Positions 22,553 through 34,030 of a stretch of DNA of 64,000 bases are shown here, piece by piece (the stretch's first letter is position 1; each line of letters opens with the position of its first letter). The stretch covers positions 10,186,001 to 10,250,000 of the forward strand of contig OZ020317.1 of NCBI GenBank assembly GCA_963971305.1, read 5' to 3'. A program made the translations under genes and the position numbers. Source of the stretch: Arcuatula senhousia. Taxonomy: Eukaryota > Mollusca > Bivalvia > Mytilida > Mytilidae. The notes below the pieces were generated by a model that did no database searches, was not told the DNA's origin, and worked only from the letters and a program-made list of their open reading frames with translations.

Positions 22553-22819
22553 CTAAGTTTAAAGGTCCAGCATAATGTCCAAATACCTCAACCTCACAGA
22601 GAACCAGATAGTTTTGTTCTGCCAGTCGTATTCTAAGAAACTGTCCAACTGTGCCTGGCTTACATGATACATTAAGGTATGTCGTCGAATCCTCCTCAAA
22701 ATGGCATTCTGATACTTCCCCACGATCAAAGTTAGACCAGTTTCCAGGAGAGTAAAAAGAGCATGCCTTTGAATGAAGTGGTTTGATTGCTTCAATGTGA
22801 AATTTGGATAGCCAGTCCA
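22553..22819 (-). CDS. F-type lectin/PAN-domain protein, second half of lectin domain
   Basis: Minus-strand exon between a TTTTGTAG acceptor (ending at 22820) and a TTAG/GTAATG donor (exon end 22553). It encodes VDWLSKFHIEA, CSFYSPGNWS, NVSCKPGTVGQFLRIRLAEQ and NYLVLCEVEVFG. This is the C-terminal half of the F5/8 type C-like fucolectin domain (family pattern V.C...G..GR.VRI.L......L.LCEVEV). The F-type lectin family binds fucose-containing glycans and is abundant in bivalve haemolymph. The first codon is completed by the single base left by the exon at 24229-24450. Confidence 0.82.
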
Positions 22820-24228
22820 CTACAAAATGTATGAGTAGAAAGTTAAAAACAAAGTTAACGAACAGTAACGACAAATAAAAGATGTCAAAATCCTACCATG
22901 GATTCGCAAAATGCTTTTTTAAGTACTTTGTATTTTGAAGAACAATAGACAAAATAAAAAAACGTATATATGACCAGATACAAAACATTTGCTAATGTTA
23001 TTTAAAACCGAATGAATCTAAATAATACGAAGTTCATTTGTCATACATTTATAGATACGGAATTTCCGTAGTCATTGTTAAGTTCAAATACGAATCAACA
23101 TGGAATATTCTTCATGTTTTGTTGTGTTTGTATTTTAAAGATTGTTGTATAAATATACAATGTATAAGAGATAAAAAAAATAATTAAGAACCAATACTTG
23201 TAAAGCAAAAAGAGGATCATCATTTGGCAAAGGTGGTGCCAATTGAAATGCATGTCTTTTTAATATCAGGGCCACGATACTGAACTAATAAAGATGGATG
23301 CAAATGTTACTTGTGCGAAAGCTAGCTTCAAAATTACTCGGTTATTGCTTTTTTTAAAGTATGTCTAAATATACTATAGCAGGCTCAAGTTATTTTGACA
23401 GATCAACGCATAGTTATAACGACTGTTCTAACCAATCTTTAAATAGTGTTTGTTCTAATAAGAACTATTACTTTGATAGGTCTGCATTTCCGAATAACAT
23501 AGAATAATTTCTGCAAATTGTAAAACCTACTATAATGTCAAATATATTTTTACTCGAACATAGACTGAGATCTTTAAAATAAACATTTCAGTTAATGTAG
23601 TTTTAACTTAATTATAACTTGTGTCTTGTACATTAAAACCAAGTAGAGTTTTTAGTTGTCATAATGAATGCCGAGGTCGTCAGGCTAAAATGCGGAAAAC
23701 CTGACCGCAAACCATAGTGGTGCACCGTTTTGGGAAAAATATTACGTTCCTCGCACGTTAAAGAAACCTGCTGCAGGTCTCGCGGTAAGAGAAGGCCCGT
23801 AAGATCCACATGCAGGAGGCTAAATTGCCCGGCCGTTCCTACCCATCACTCATTTTTCCGGTGGCAGCCAAAACTCTCCTCCCCGATTGCGCATGTGTCC
23901 CTATTTCCTCCACTTCATTATCATTTCACGTTAAGTGTATCACCCCTTCTATGTTCATATCCCGGATATAGCCGAAATCGCACTGTCTCGGGGTAAAGCA
24001 ATAACTTACTAACTATTATGAACTTAATATTAATTGGACACATACCTTACAAGATAAATGTAACAACATTTTTGCATTAGAAGTAATTTTTTGCAGATCA
24101 TATTTATATATTAGAATTATTTATATCGTGTCAAACATCCTTTGTCCTAATTAGTAATATTCAACATTAAACGTTTATACCCGGTTTGGTACTCGTATTT
24201 TAAAACAAATTCATGATTTAAACTTCAC
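22820..24228. other. Intron of lectin-PAN gene, with a SINE-like insertion
   Basis: Separates the two halves of the lectin domain. Apart from the SINE-like copy (23660-24000) it is AT-rich with no exon signals. Confidence 0.65.
23660..24000 (-). mobile_element. SINE-like repeat, copy A (truncated)
   Basis: The reverse complement reads GAAATGATAATGAAGTGGAGG, GGAGAGTTTTGGCTGCC, TTTAACGTGCGAGGAACGT, GTGCACCACTATGGTTTGCG and GCCTGACGACCTCGGCATTC. The same order is found at 36795-37295 and 40165-40600. It is GC-richer than its surroundings. Ends at CATTATGAC, earlier than copy B. No tRNA-like promoter boxes that I could confirm. Confidence 0.65.
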
Positions 24229-24450
24229 CACAACAATCTGTTCTTCCAAATATCACAACATTAGCTATTTCGTAGACATCCTCTAAGTCAACTGTCCACC
24301 AAGCTCCAACATCAAAAGCTGTGTGGGTACAACACTCATTATTACACCAATTCATATCTTGTCTTTTATCTCCATTAGTTGCTCTTAAAGCTTTCCTATC
24401 GCCAAAGTCACTTGACTGCATACATTGCTTTCTAAACGCCAAATTATACC
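24229..24450 (-). CDS. F-type lectin/PAN-domain protein, first half of lectin domain
   Basis: Minus-strand exon after a TATTCACAG acceptor (AG complement of 24451-24452). It encodes YNLAFRKQCMQSS, then WCNNECCTHTAFD, AWWTVDLEDVYEIANVVIFG and RTDCC. This is the hallmark N-terminal half of fucolectin domains (NLA..K.A.QSS, C.HT....WW.VDL....I..V.I..R.DCC). The donor G/GTGAAGT gives phase 1, matching the next exon; reading on instead reaches a stop six codons later. The exon begins in mid-codon, so signal peptide and start lie on an upstream exon (higher coordinates) that I could not identify. Confidence 0.84.
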
Positions 24451-24814
24451 CTGTGAATATTTGAAGTTTTAAAGAAAGTGTTACATATTCAAATAAAATA
24501 TCTTGTGTATCGGTTACTTTCTACCTTTAACCTGAAAAATGGGAAAATTAAATTTATAAACTCCTTAAACTTATAGTATATAGCAATATCTCCGGTTTTT
24601 TTGGGGTCATTTTAAGTACAAAAATGACACACCAAAAGAAAAAGAGTAAATTTTAAAAATAACTATAAGTGCATGGTTATAAATGTATAATTTGAATAGT
24701 TTTGTATCATATCCAAACTATTTCAAATAGGGCGATCATAATTTTCTTCATAAGCATGTCATGTTTGCCAATTTTCAGGGTACAATGTAAACTTTTATCT
24801 ACCTGAAATACACC

Positions 24815-25204
24815 CACTCCAAGGAACACGCGAATCGAGCCAGGTAATTTCTATTAACACTTTATATAGGCGAATAGTGTCAGGTAATTTCTACTTACAT
24901 GCTAACAATGTTTCATAACCCTAATTTTATGTCGTATGGAAAGCCGTAGTGGATCTCTGCATTAACAATTTATTTACAATTGGTGTCAATGGGGAAATGT
25001 TTAAGTTCCATGAGTTCGACAATTCAATAATTTTACGAACGTACAATTTATATTTCTAACGAGCGCAGCCTTAATGATTTTTAAGAAAAGTTATTTCATT
25101 CGATTTGCTTTGATAAGTATACAGTTAATGCAGTTGATTATAAGAAAAATAGTTTGCGAGGTTAATAGAAATTACCTGGCCCGATTCGCCTGTTCCTTGG
25201 AGTG
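24815..25204. mobile_element. 390 bp TIR element with CACTCCAAGGAACA ends
   Basis: About 44 bases at each end are near-perfect inverted repeats (CACTCCAAGGAACACGCGAA left; TTCGCCTGTTCCTTGGAGTG right, with GCCAGGTAATTTCTATTAAC inside each). Directly flanked by ACACC at 24810-24814 and 25205-25209, a plausible 5-base target duplication. The interior has no coding capacity. The left TIR inner motif AGGTAATTTCTA recurs at 24882, so the left end is partly duplicated. Confidence 0.9.
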
Positions 25205-25349
25205 ACACCTGCTACGACACTTTTGTAAATTATAATTTTGTGTTATTGATCGAAATCTTAAAACGTTTAACCATTAAAAAGTAAATAATAATAGAATACT
25301 ATTTTCATATGATATATGATGAAACATGTCCCTATATGCATGATATATG

Positions 25350-25407
25350 AAACAAGAAAGGATATGGGTAAACCCATATCCAAGGATACTCGGCTAAATT
25401 TCTTTTC
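25350..25407. repeat. GGATATGGG hairpin repeat, copy 1
   Basis: GGATATGGGTAAACCCATATCC is a near-perfect hairpin. The flanks (AACAAGAAA before, AAGGATACTCGGCTAAATT after) recur reversed at 37825-37880, so it is a dispersed repeat. Confidence 0.65.
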
Positions 25408-26144
25408 CAATATACGTATATTAATTCAATGAATATTTTGCTGTTTGTTCATTTTTGTTTGTTTGTTTAAAACTTAATTGTTATCAAAGGCTACAGGACG
25501 AAGAGAGCTATCGATGTGCTTATCGTGGCGATTTAACAATTTTTTTAAAAGTTTATACAGCATTAAAGTATTTTTCAAAGATGATATATTATTATTGCAT
25601 ATCAGTTGAACTTATATTGAAATATTTCTGCACGTTTTCATGTATATATATTGTGTTCCGTTTACTAATCCGTCTTAAAATCCAAGGAAAAAAGGGGGCT
25701 ACTACTTATGATTCAGATGAAGAATCAATAAAACTACAAAAAAACATACACTGAAGTCTGTTATATCATGTATATACCATATGACGATGCATGCGGTAAA
25801 CTATGTTCTGTTCACGTTTAAACTCCTCTAATTCTAATATAAATATTTATTAGACCTATAGTAATTCAAAGCATTTTAATGTAGTTACTTCATTTATTTC
25901 AACATATATGTACCTGTTGGTAACAATTTACATTTCAGCCCGAATTAAACGAACGACCCTATTTTGCGGCACTCCCAAACCATTGATTTTTTAACAAGAA
26001 GCTTTTATAAGATTTTATAGTGTGTAAGGTCAATTCAAATTTCATGTTTTTGCATTAGGAAGGCTTAGTCCTTTAGGTATATCTTTGTAAACAAACTTCA
26101 TTGCAAAGTATTTGTTTTCTTTTAAAGATGTATATAAAATGAAG

Positions 26145-26695
26145 AGATACGAATCATTAATGGATCCGGGGGGGAGGGACTAGGTAATTTTTGGGGTTAG
26201 GACGTGCCATTTTGGCTTTGAATTCAATACCCATATTTATATAAAATTTTCAATTTTCATGACCCATATTTATATAAAATCGAAAAATTTCGAGTTTCAT
26301 ATCTATCTAAAATAGACATTTTTATGACCCATATTGATATTCAGTAAACTGTATTACAGGTGAATTTATTATTTCTTTTATTATTGATATACTATGGCTC
26401 TTAATTGTTGCCAAATATAATTTGGGATGAGGATATTTTCTCACAGCTTATTGTTGATGCAGAATTTCACTGGGCATATCTATATAAACAGTAAAAATGG
26501 ACAAAACATTACCCATATTTACATGAGACCATATAATTTTTCAATGAAAACTAAAAAACATACCCATTTTTATATAAAATTGTCTTAAAATTATACCCAT
26601 TTTTAAATAAATATTAAAAAAACCTACTCATATTTTTGGCACATCCACGTACACATTGCTATAGAAAGTTACCCCCCCCCCCAGTCGGCCAGTAA
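26145..26695. mobile_element. Putative TIR element with poly-G/poly-C ends and ACCCATATTTATATAAAA repeats
   Basis: Starts with a G-run and ends with a C-run. The TTAGGACGTGCC near the left and GGCACATCCACGT near the right are inverse. In between are at least five ACCCAT(A/T)TTTATATAAAAT-type boxes. No coding frame. Confidence 0.5.
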
Positions 26696-27344
26696 TAGAT
26701 ACGATTTCCGATTCCTAATTTAACGGCAAGTCAGAAGTCTAAGTCAGCGATTCCTCTCGTACAAGTCTATGCCACAGATACATGTTTAATATGGTAGGCC
26801 TGACAAATGAATCAAAGTTTACAAATTTTGACAGGCGTCACATCATCTTAAAGACTAGAAATAGATAATTTTATCTCATGCGTAAATAAATCAATACAAT
26901 GTGAATGCACACTTTGAGGAAATGCATGTCGATGACAATACAATATTATTGTTGTTTGAAAATCCATACACTTATCATACTAAATCTTACAATGAATTAG
27001 CGATTACATAATAATATCAACAATCGAGTGAAGATGACGACGGGAAGCGTATGAATTTTTTTCTATCACTTAACTTTCAAATAGATGATTAAGCAATAAT
27101 AGATTAATCTAGCATGTCCTTATTTTAAATATCATATCATAAGTCCGAATAATTTACCATGATGGCGATTAGAAATTACTTTATTCTTACTCATTCGTCT
27201 GAACTATTTTGCGCATTTATACAAGTTGTGATTTGCACCCCAGTCCAATAGTATTACTCTTTTATGAATTGATTATAGTTCCTTGATCCGAGTAATACGA
27301 AAATAAGTTGTGATGTACGCATCAAAAGTTGAAATCGATTGTGT

Positions 27345-27716
27345 CAAATACACGTTTACGGAAGACATCATATGCTTATAGTAAACTACTGTGTTTTTAT
27401 CCCTCAGATGAGCGCAGATGATGGTATGACCTAGCTAGAGTTTAGTAATGTCATCCTTTTCGGATTTCACCAAATCGACCTTTGGTAACGTGACGGGTGT
27501 GCTTTAGAAAGCAGGAGCTGTTTACTCTTCCGGCGCACCTTCGTTCACTTTCGTTTTGACTTGAGTTCACATTGCCAATTGCAGTTTAGTTAATATGTGT
27601 GTTTTTTGTTTGTTGGGTGGTTTGTGTCGTTGTGATATTTTGTCTACCGATTTTGTCTTTGTATTTTCGGAATAATGATGTTTGATTACCCCTTTGGTAC
27701 ACCTTTGCTTCTTTCA
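27345..27716 (+). pseudogene. Old Penelope-like C-terminal fragment and tail
   Basis: TTTACGGAAGACATCATATGC ... CTCAGATGAGCGCAGATG corresponds to the FYGRHH...QMS.D end. It is followed by the tail GTGACGGGTGTGCTTTAGAAAGCAGGAGCTG...TTTACTCTTCCGGCGCACCT. Heavily mutated compared with 13300-13740. Confidence 0.62.
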
Positions 27717-28573
27717 AATGCGATACAATTTTGAAACTGTCATTTCTGAGACATTGTTACCCAAGTGGGATTGTTGGTGATTTTCAAAATGGTTGCATTG
27801 TAAAACGATATACATTGTATATATTTATAATTATTTCAGTTCATTTTTGAATTAGCGTAGGGTTAAACAACAATGCTCAACAATATACAAAATTTTAATA
27901 AAGAATTTTAAAAGTCAAACGCAAAAATTCTAAACTTATTTTATGTATTTGAATATGGCTTTAAGACCATCATATGTTTCGATCTAATATTTTGGAAGAA
28001 ATGTTTCATTCCTAGTTTTTATTTTAAATGAAATGCAGTTTTATGACTGTGGTTTATTTTTTATTTCTGATGTATTCTTTGGTGTGTGTCTTGGACTTTT
28101 CGGACTTACGACGTTCAAATATTCTATGGACACTTATTTGGTTCTGTTGACACAAAAAATAAAGTTCATTATAAGTGTTATATTTAACACGAGTTAATAC
28201 TGAAGCTTGAGTAAGAGAAATGCTGCGATTAAATGTTATGTTTTTAATTATGCACATTTGTGCTGTACATGTTGAAAAACTGACTTTGATTTTAAAAAAA
28301 TGAAACGAACAAATTAAAATTAATATATTATTACAAATGTATTGTAAGACTTTTAAAACAACACCAATGTTTTGTTTCATATGCATAGAACACTTTATGA
28401 GTTCAATGTGTGTGCTATTTACAAGGAAAAATACATTAGATTAGTGACAGGAGTTTCAAGCTAGGATGATCTCATATTCCAAAACAAACCAAAAAGATAA
28501 GACATAACATGGAAATGATACATTAGAAAAATTTAAGATCATAATGTTCATGACTTCTTTAAGTCATTGTACT

Positions 28574-28712
28574 GATTTCACTCTCGTTTCGGCTTGAGTT
28601 CAGGTTGCTGAATGCGGTTTCTTTGTATTTTTGATTTGTTGTTTCGTCTGGGCCATTTCGGACTAACACCATTCGATTATCCCAATTACACAATTTTGCT
28701 TCTTCCAAAAAG
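28574..28712 (+). mobile_element. Penelope-like 3' tail fragment
   Basis: TTTCACTCTCGTTTCGGCTTGAGTTCAGGTTGC and GGCCATTTCGGACTAACACCATTCGATTA match the tail at 13528-13700 in order. No coding part. The surrounding 27720-28570 and 28715-28895 show nothing else. Confidence 0.55.
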
Positions 28713-28895
28713 TAGACATTGTTGGCATACAACAACATGTTTTACAAATTTAAAAATCAAAAATACCAAAAGTTTGTTTCTGGGTTTAACCTAAAATCTA
28801 GATCCGACAAGTGTCATTTTCTAAACATAACACTAGCTACTTAATGTAATGTAAAAAAAGTAATTAAAAGTTTATTCTTGTTTTATTTCGGTTTA

Positions 28896-30665
28896 TTCAC
28901 GTTTCTCCAACATTTGATAATTAGCAATAACAACATCCAATTAAGGTTTGGGATTAAGGGGCACTCATAAGGATTGCTAAGATTTTTCTTACCTGTAATT
29001 CACCTGTAAAATTGTATAGGAATTCAGGCTTGATGTTTAAAAGTAACGAAAAGGAAAATGCATAGAATTTTAAGAAAGAAATCGACCAATTTTAATAAAA
29101 ACTTATGTAAATATATAGTTTTATAAAAAGATTTTGATTTTTTTTTCCTTTTTCATTTTGATATTTACTTTGTAATTCATTATCATTCAGCATAAAAATG
29201 TTAAAGATAAGATACTTTTATAGTATTTAAAAAAAACTGTCTTCTTCACTGCCTTTAAACTGCTTTACGTTACGCTCTGACACTGGTTGCGCTCGGGCCT
29301 TTCAAGGTCAAAAACATTACCCGGAAGGGCTACTTCTTTCACAACACTCTGCATACATGAAGTTATCAGATTTTAGACATAAGATATAATAATTCCATAG
29401 TGTAAATGATTGAAAATCCAGCAGAGCGCTTTAAAGACAGAATAGAAGTCATGACCCTTCTACATTATAACGTTTTAGCCAATGTGTGCCGACTATCGAG
29501 ATAAAAAAAAAACTTTGTGTGTTTTTTTGTCAGTTTGGTTATTGTTTTGGTTTTTTTAAAATATGATTTAGACATTTACTCACTTTTCTATGATATTTCT
29601 TCACGGTAAGCTTAAGTAGAAAGAAGGAAATATAGGTTTTTGGCACTTTCGTATTTTGATTAAAAACAATACCAATATATAACGTACAACTGTATACGTG
29701 AGCTTTTTTATGTCAAGTTTCTCGTGCAGCAACACTCAGTTAGCTCCAGCAAATGGGGTTTTTGCCTCTGAATTCATACGTGACTTGAAAGCCATAGAAA
29801 CAAACGAGTATGCTTGTTAACAATTACTCAATACCTCAAATAAAAACGTGTATAAAATATGTGACATTATTACGTGTTTGCGTATCATCTTTTTAACTGA
29901 ATTTGACTTACCCTGAAAGTTCCACTGACAGCAAATCATTTGTGTTGCAATTCACAAGAAATATTGGCCAGGTCACCCCTGTTTGGTTATAGATTCAAGC
30001 CTTGTACATGCATGTAGCAATAACCAGATCAAATTAAGAAGAAATTTAGTTTTTACACTCGTGCACAGATTCCTTGACTACTAGCTTAGAGTCCAAAACT
30101 ACATAGAGTAAGCGCTCCTTTGAATCCAAGCATTTACATAGTTCTATTTGAAAGTTTTTTTTCTGTTTTTATATATTTTTGTATTGCTTGTGTGGAAATA
30201 TTAGTATAGTTGTACATTGAAATTTTGTAATAATTAAAAGAGTTTATCAACACATATTAGGAACATTCTTCAAATGTAGTATCTGTCTTTAAGTTAATAT
30301 TCAAAAATCAACCTCGGTTAAGAATCAGATTAGAAAAGGGGAAAAAACAATACAAAAAATTTAAAGTATTTTTCAAAAGTCAACATCCTTAAAATTCAAC
30401 ATAAAATTTTAAGAAAGCAATTGAAAACAGCTAAATAAAGAAAAAAAAGAAAAATAAATAAAAAATCAAGGATTTAGAAAAAAAAACAATATTCTTTACA
30501 TTTTGTTTTCAAATAGGAACCTTCCTCTGTGAACAAACAATACATTAAAAAATATATATTTTTAACAGGTAATAAATAACTGGGCTATCCTGAAGTTGGC
30601 CCCCTAATCCCCACCCTTAATTGAATGGTGTTATAGTTAATTATCAAATGTTGGAGAAACGTGAA
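28896..30665. mobile_element. 1.77 kb TIR element (TTCACGTTTCTCCAACATTT ends)
   Basis: The left 28896-28963 (TTCACGTTTCTCCAACATTT, GATAATTA, CCAATTAAGG, GATTAAGGGG) is inverted at 30598-30665 (CCCCTAATC, CCTTAATTGAATGG, TAATTATCAAATGTTGGAG, AAACGTGAA). TIR about 68 bases with a few mismatches. The interior is AT-rich, with a GC-richer patch near 29260-29350, and has no transposase frame. Confidence 0.85.
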
Positions 30666-31655
30666 CACACCTTTATTTCTTAATTGTTTTGTAGTCAATT
30701 AAATAAAACCTACCTGAGAAACATTTGTATACAAAATACATCGTAACTATATTTCCTGTTATCTGTCGTAAAATTTGTAATATCATTTTGTACCCAAAAC
30801 AAACAGAAAATATTAATGACCAATTCTTAGAATACGTTGAATTTCAAAGTACAATTCAGTCTGTGACATGCGCAAAAATGATTTTAAAAGGCTCACTTAC
30901 GTTCTTAAAATATATTATGATTTTTTTTGTAGTCAATTTTGTATCTAATTAGATAAACCACTAATTATGTACTATTCATGGATACTTTTAAAGTCATTCT
31001 GAAGCCCGTGGTAGCGAGTGTGAAATTTAATATAATATACAGTAGCTATACAAACAAACAGACGGGGAGGTCTTGCTATGCGGAAAAAAGAATTTGCTTT
31101 TTGACCCTTTTATTTACTTTTCATTTTATGGTAATGCTTTAAGCACAAAAAGGCAACACATCTCTACCTTAAAGTGTAAGTTCGCGATTTTTGAGTTATT
31201 GGTTTATTTGATTTATTATAATGAGAGTAGGCATCATGCCGGGTTTGGGCATTGAAAACGATATATTAAGAAAGATATTCGTAATTTTGTTTCAATACAC
31301 AAGACCATTTGGGCGCGGCCATGCTATGAACAATGATGAATTATGGGATAGCTCAATTGGAGATGTGACGTCTCATCTCCAATGATAAATACATTTACCA
31401 ATTGACGATATTTGTAACAAAGGACCGATGTTGTCGATCATAATAATGTTTTGGAATATGAATAATTTGGGATTAACAATTTTTCTAACCCTCACGTTTT
31501 TTTTTATCGAATTAGCAGGCAAATTGTTTACTTAAATTGTTTTAAATTATCTAAGTATAATTCCAAATAGTAAATAATCTGAAATATCTATTGACACAGT
31601 AGCCCTAGTTTTCAATCCTTAATCAAATATTTAAGACAATAAATTCAGTTCTTGC
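30666..31655. other. No gene recognised; one perfect hairpin
   Basis: AT-rich, stops in all frames. The only structure is ATTGGAGATG-TGACGTCT-CATCTCCAAT at 31356-31383, a 10-bp perfect stem with an 8-base loop. Confidence 0.55.
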
Positions 31656-31659
31656 ATGA

Positions 31660-31985
31660 TGAATACACAGGTGCCAATTAATATCATTAACCTTTCAGAC
31701 GATCTGTCGCCCCTCAATAAGCCACGCCCCGGTGGTTAATTACAGGTATAATTGACAGTTCGATCAATTAAGGTGCTCCTCCAATCAAAGATTTCCATGC
31801 AGCACTCAACCCGCTTTAGACACACCCACAACAGCTCGATTGTTAGAAATTTGACCGGCACATCTTTTGATAATTTCTTAATTAGTATACGGTATAATTA
31901 ATCAGCAGGTGTCAATATCACCTGTTCATTCCATTGACTACCTTACCCTTACAATTATCAATCAGCCAAAGCGTGGTGCTACATC
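31660..31985. promoter_or_regulatory. Possible regulatory (enhancer-like) segment
   Basis: Less AT-rich than its surroundings and free of repeat signatures. It has closely packed homeodomain-type TAATTA boxes, GATCAATTAAGG, and paired E-boxes (CAGGTG, CACCTG near 31905-31925), plus CACGCCCC. No coding potential in any frame. An enhancer or conserved element is an inference from motif density only. Confidence 0.25.
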
Positions 31986-32279
31986 GTGTTTGTGCATGGT
32001 TTGTGTAATACCCTAATTAAAAATGTGTTTAAAGAGTTTTAGTTCCCACTTTTTCCGTTTATTAAGTGTTGGAAAAACAATTAACTACATAATTACTTGC
32101 AAGACAGAAAAAAAAAGATTCTTACAGTTTATTGATTTTATATGTCTTTAAATTAGAAAGGGTATTTTATTAATATTTTTGCACTTCAATGTTCAAATGG
32201 CACTGGCGGACCAAAGGGGTTGATTTTCGTTTAAAGAAAGTGTTCTAGAACTTATTCCAACCAGGTAAATGTCAACTTC

Positions 32280-32465
32280 TAATACACAGGAAACAATATT
32301 AAACCCCTGTGGTTCCGATAGTTTGCACCGGGGTACTAAACATACACATGAAATGGCAGGTGAACCCCTGTTGTGCCAGTGGTTTGTAGAAGGGAATAAA
32401 ATCTTATACACAGAAAACGATAAGTAAGCCCCTGTGGTGCGATGGTTTGCACGGAAGGACTAATT
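32280..32465. repeat. Three imperfect tandem units of about 62 bp
   Basis: Units begin ACACAGGAAAC (32284), ACACATGAAAT (32343) and ACACAGAAAAC (32408). Each contains CCCCTGT(G/T)GT and a (A/G)GTTTG(C/T) motif. Diverged, non-coding. Confidence 0.65.
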
Positions 32466-33144
32466 ATCATAGGGAGGTTTGGCGCCATAAAACCTGGTTT
32501 AACCCACCATTTCGTTTGAAATGCCTGTACCAAGTCAGGACCATTGCGATCCACCAGTTCTCCGGTATGACTGATTCGTCTTTGTCATTTTCTCTGGACT
32601 ATGAGATTTCTCATTCAAGTTCGGTAGTTTTGTTATTACCTTTATTTCCAACGAATCATTCAGGAAAATTGAAATGTATTGAAAATTATATCTGTACGGC
32701 GAATCTAAAAAAACATATTTAAATATTTCTATATTTTTCTACGGATTAATTCTGAACTCAACGGTTGGTACCATTTCAAAACTTTTCACAATCAATCATT
32801 AGACTGACTTTTATTTTATCATTCCCAACTTAGGTCCGTTGTGGTACACATCGGTAAATACCGCATGGGTATAGGATGTAATATTCACTCTGTGTATTGG
32901 CTTTGAGCAGCGCCATCTAGTACAAATCACGTGACCCTCCATGGATAGAATTTTTTTACTTTCAAAAGCCAATTTCTTCCTAACTATGCATATTGGAGCG
33001 CTAGGAATTTCACCAAAGTTATTTTTATATGATAGTCTTTCAATGTACAAATTTTGAAAAATTCGCGAACTTACACAAATTGAATGTTTTGAATCATTAA
33101 ATCATAATAAAAGAAAATGAGATGTGGAATAAGTGCATACATGT

Positions 33145-33545
33145 GATTCTCCCGCCGGGAGACAAAATCTCCCGACTTTTTGATCCATCTCCCGTTCTCC
33201 CGATTTTTTGTGGAATCTCCCGCTTTTTCAAGACTCGAAAAAAAATCATATTTTATATATATTTTAATTGTTCAGTCATAAACATTTCCAGTGATTTAGG
33301 GGTTTGTCAATTAGCCAGACGTTACTTTCACAGGTAAAGGTGTAAATTGAAGGTTTAATTATTGTCATAAATGACTTAATTATTGTATAAACAGTTGGAG
33401 ATTAACAAGTGAAGCCGTGTATATTTGGCATACGCTAGTGCCCCAATTAACATTGAAATGCAATTTTAAAGAGCCTTGAAAATCTCCCGCTTTTTTGTCC
33501 AATCTCCAGCTAAAAAAATCAAAATCTCCAGCTTTGTCATGACGG
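33145..33545. repeat. TCTCCCG-rich repeat, two blocks
   Basis: AATCTCCCG(A/C)(C/T)TTTT recurs at 33165, 33190-33215, 33220, 33484 and, as TCTCCAGC, at 33505 and 33527. The first block starts with the inverted pair TCTCCCGCCGGGAGA. Probably a decayed TIR element of an interspersed family. Confidence 0.5.
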
Positions 33546-33639
33546 GTCCGTCACATGTATGTAAGTGTACGCGACACAACCTACATTATAAACGTATATT
33601 TTAAATATCCACAATGGAAAACAGCCAGCAGCCTTCAAT

Positions 33640-34030
33640 GTGACCAGCGGTCGCTGCTCGCTGTTTTTCAATTGGCCCCTGGATTGAAAATAAAATACAT
33701 ATGATTCAAGCCCAATCCCAAAGTGCATTGAAAGACCCTCTTCTTGACAAAAAACAATTAACAAAAATTCGACTAAATACAAAAATAAGCTTTGATAAAG
33801 ATTCCTGGCTTAGGACAGGCACATTAAAATGTGGCGGGGTTAAACTAGTTTTTTGGCGCCAACCTTCCCCCTAATGATAATCAATAACAAAGCACAAACT
33901 AACACACAGTAAAAATCAAATCGATAGAAGTTCAATTCAACAAGAGAGTATCTGAGACAAAAGGACAACAGGTAATCAACGGGACGTAAAGATACTCTCT
34001 TGAGAACACTCGAAGTTACTGACATCATAA
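33640..34030 (-). repeat. Interspersed repeat, reverse copy of the 2270-2740 family
   Basis: CTTAGGACAGGCACATTAAAATG, CCAACCTTCCCCCTAATGAT and ATACTCTCTTGAGAACACTCG are the reverse complement of parts of 2270-2490. About 34030-35520 beyond it shows no gene or repeat. Confidence 0.65.

Noticed and set aside
25455..25754. 99-codon plus-strand frame
   Set aside because: Composition is that of AT-rich random DNA; located in what is probably intron or upstream sequence of a minus-strand gene; no motif.
29912..29939. Candidate first coding exon of the lectin-PAN gene (minus strand ATG, nine codons, strong G/GTAAGT donor, correct phase)
   Set aside because: It lies inside the 1.77 kb TIR element 28896-30665, encodes no signal-peptide-like sequence, and a short ATG-to-donor stretch in the right phase is easily found by chance.
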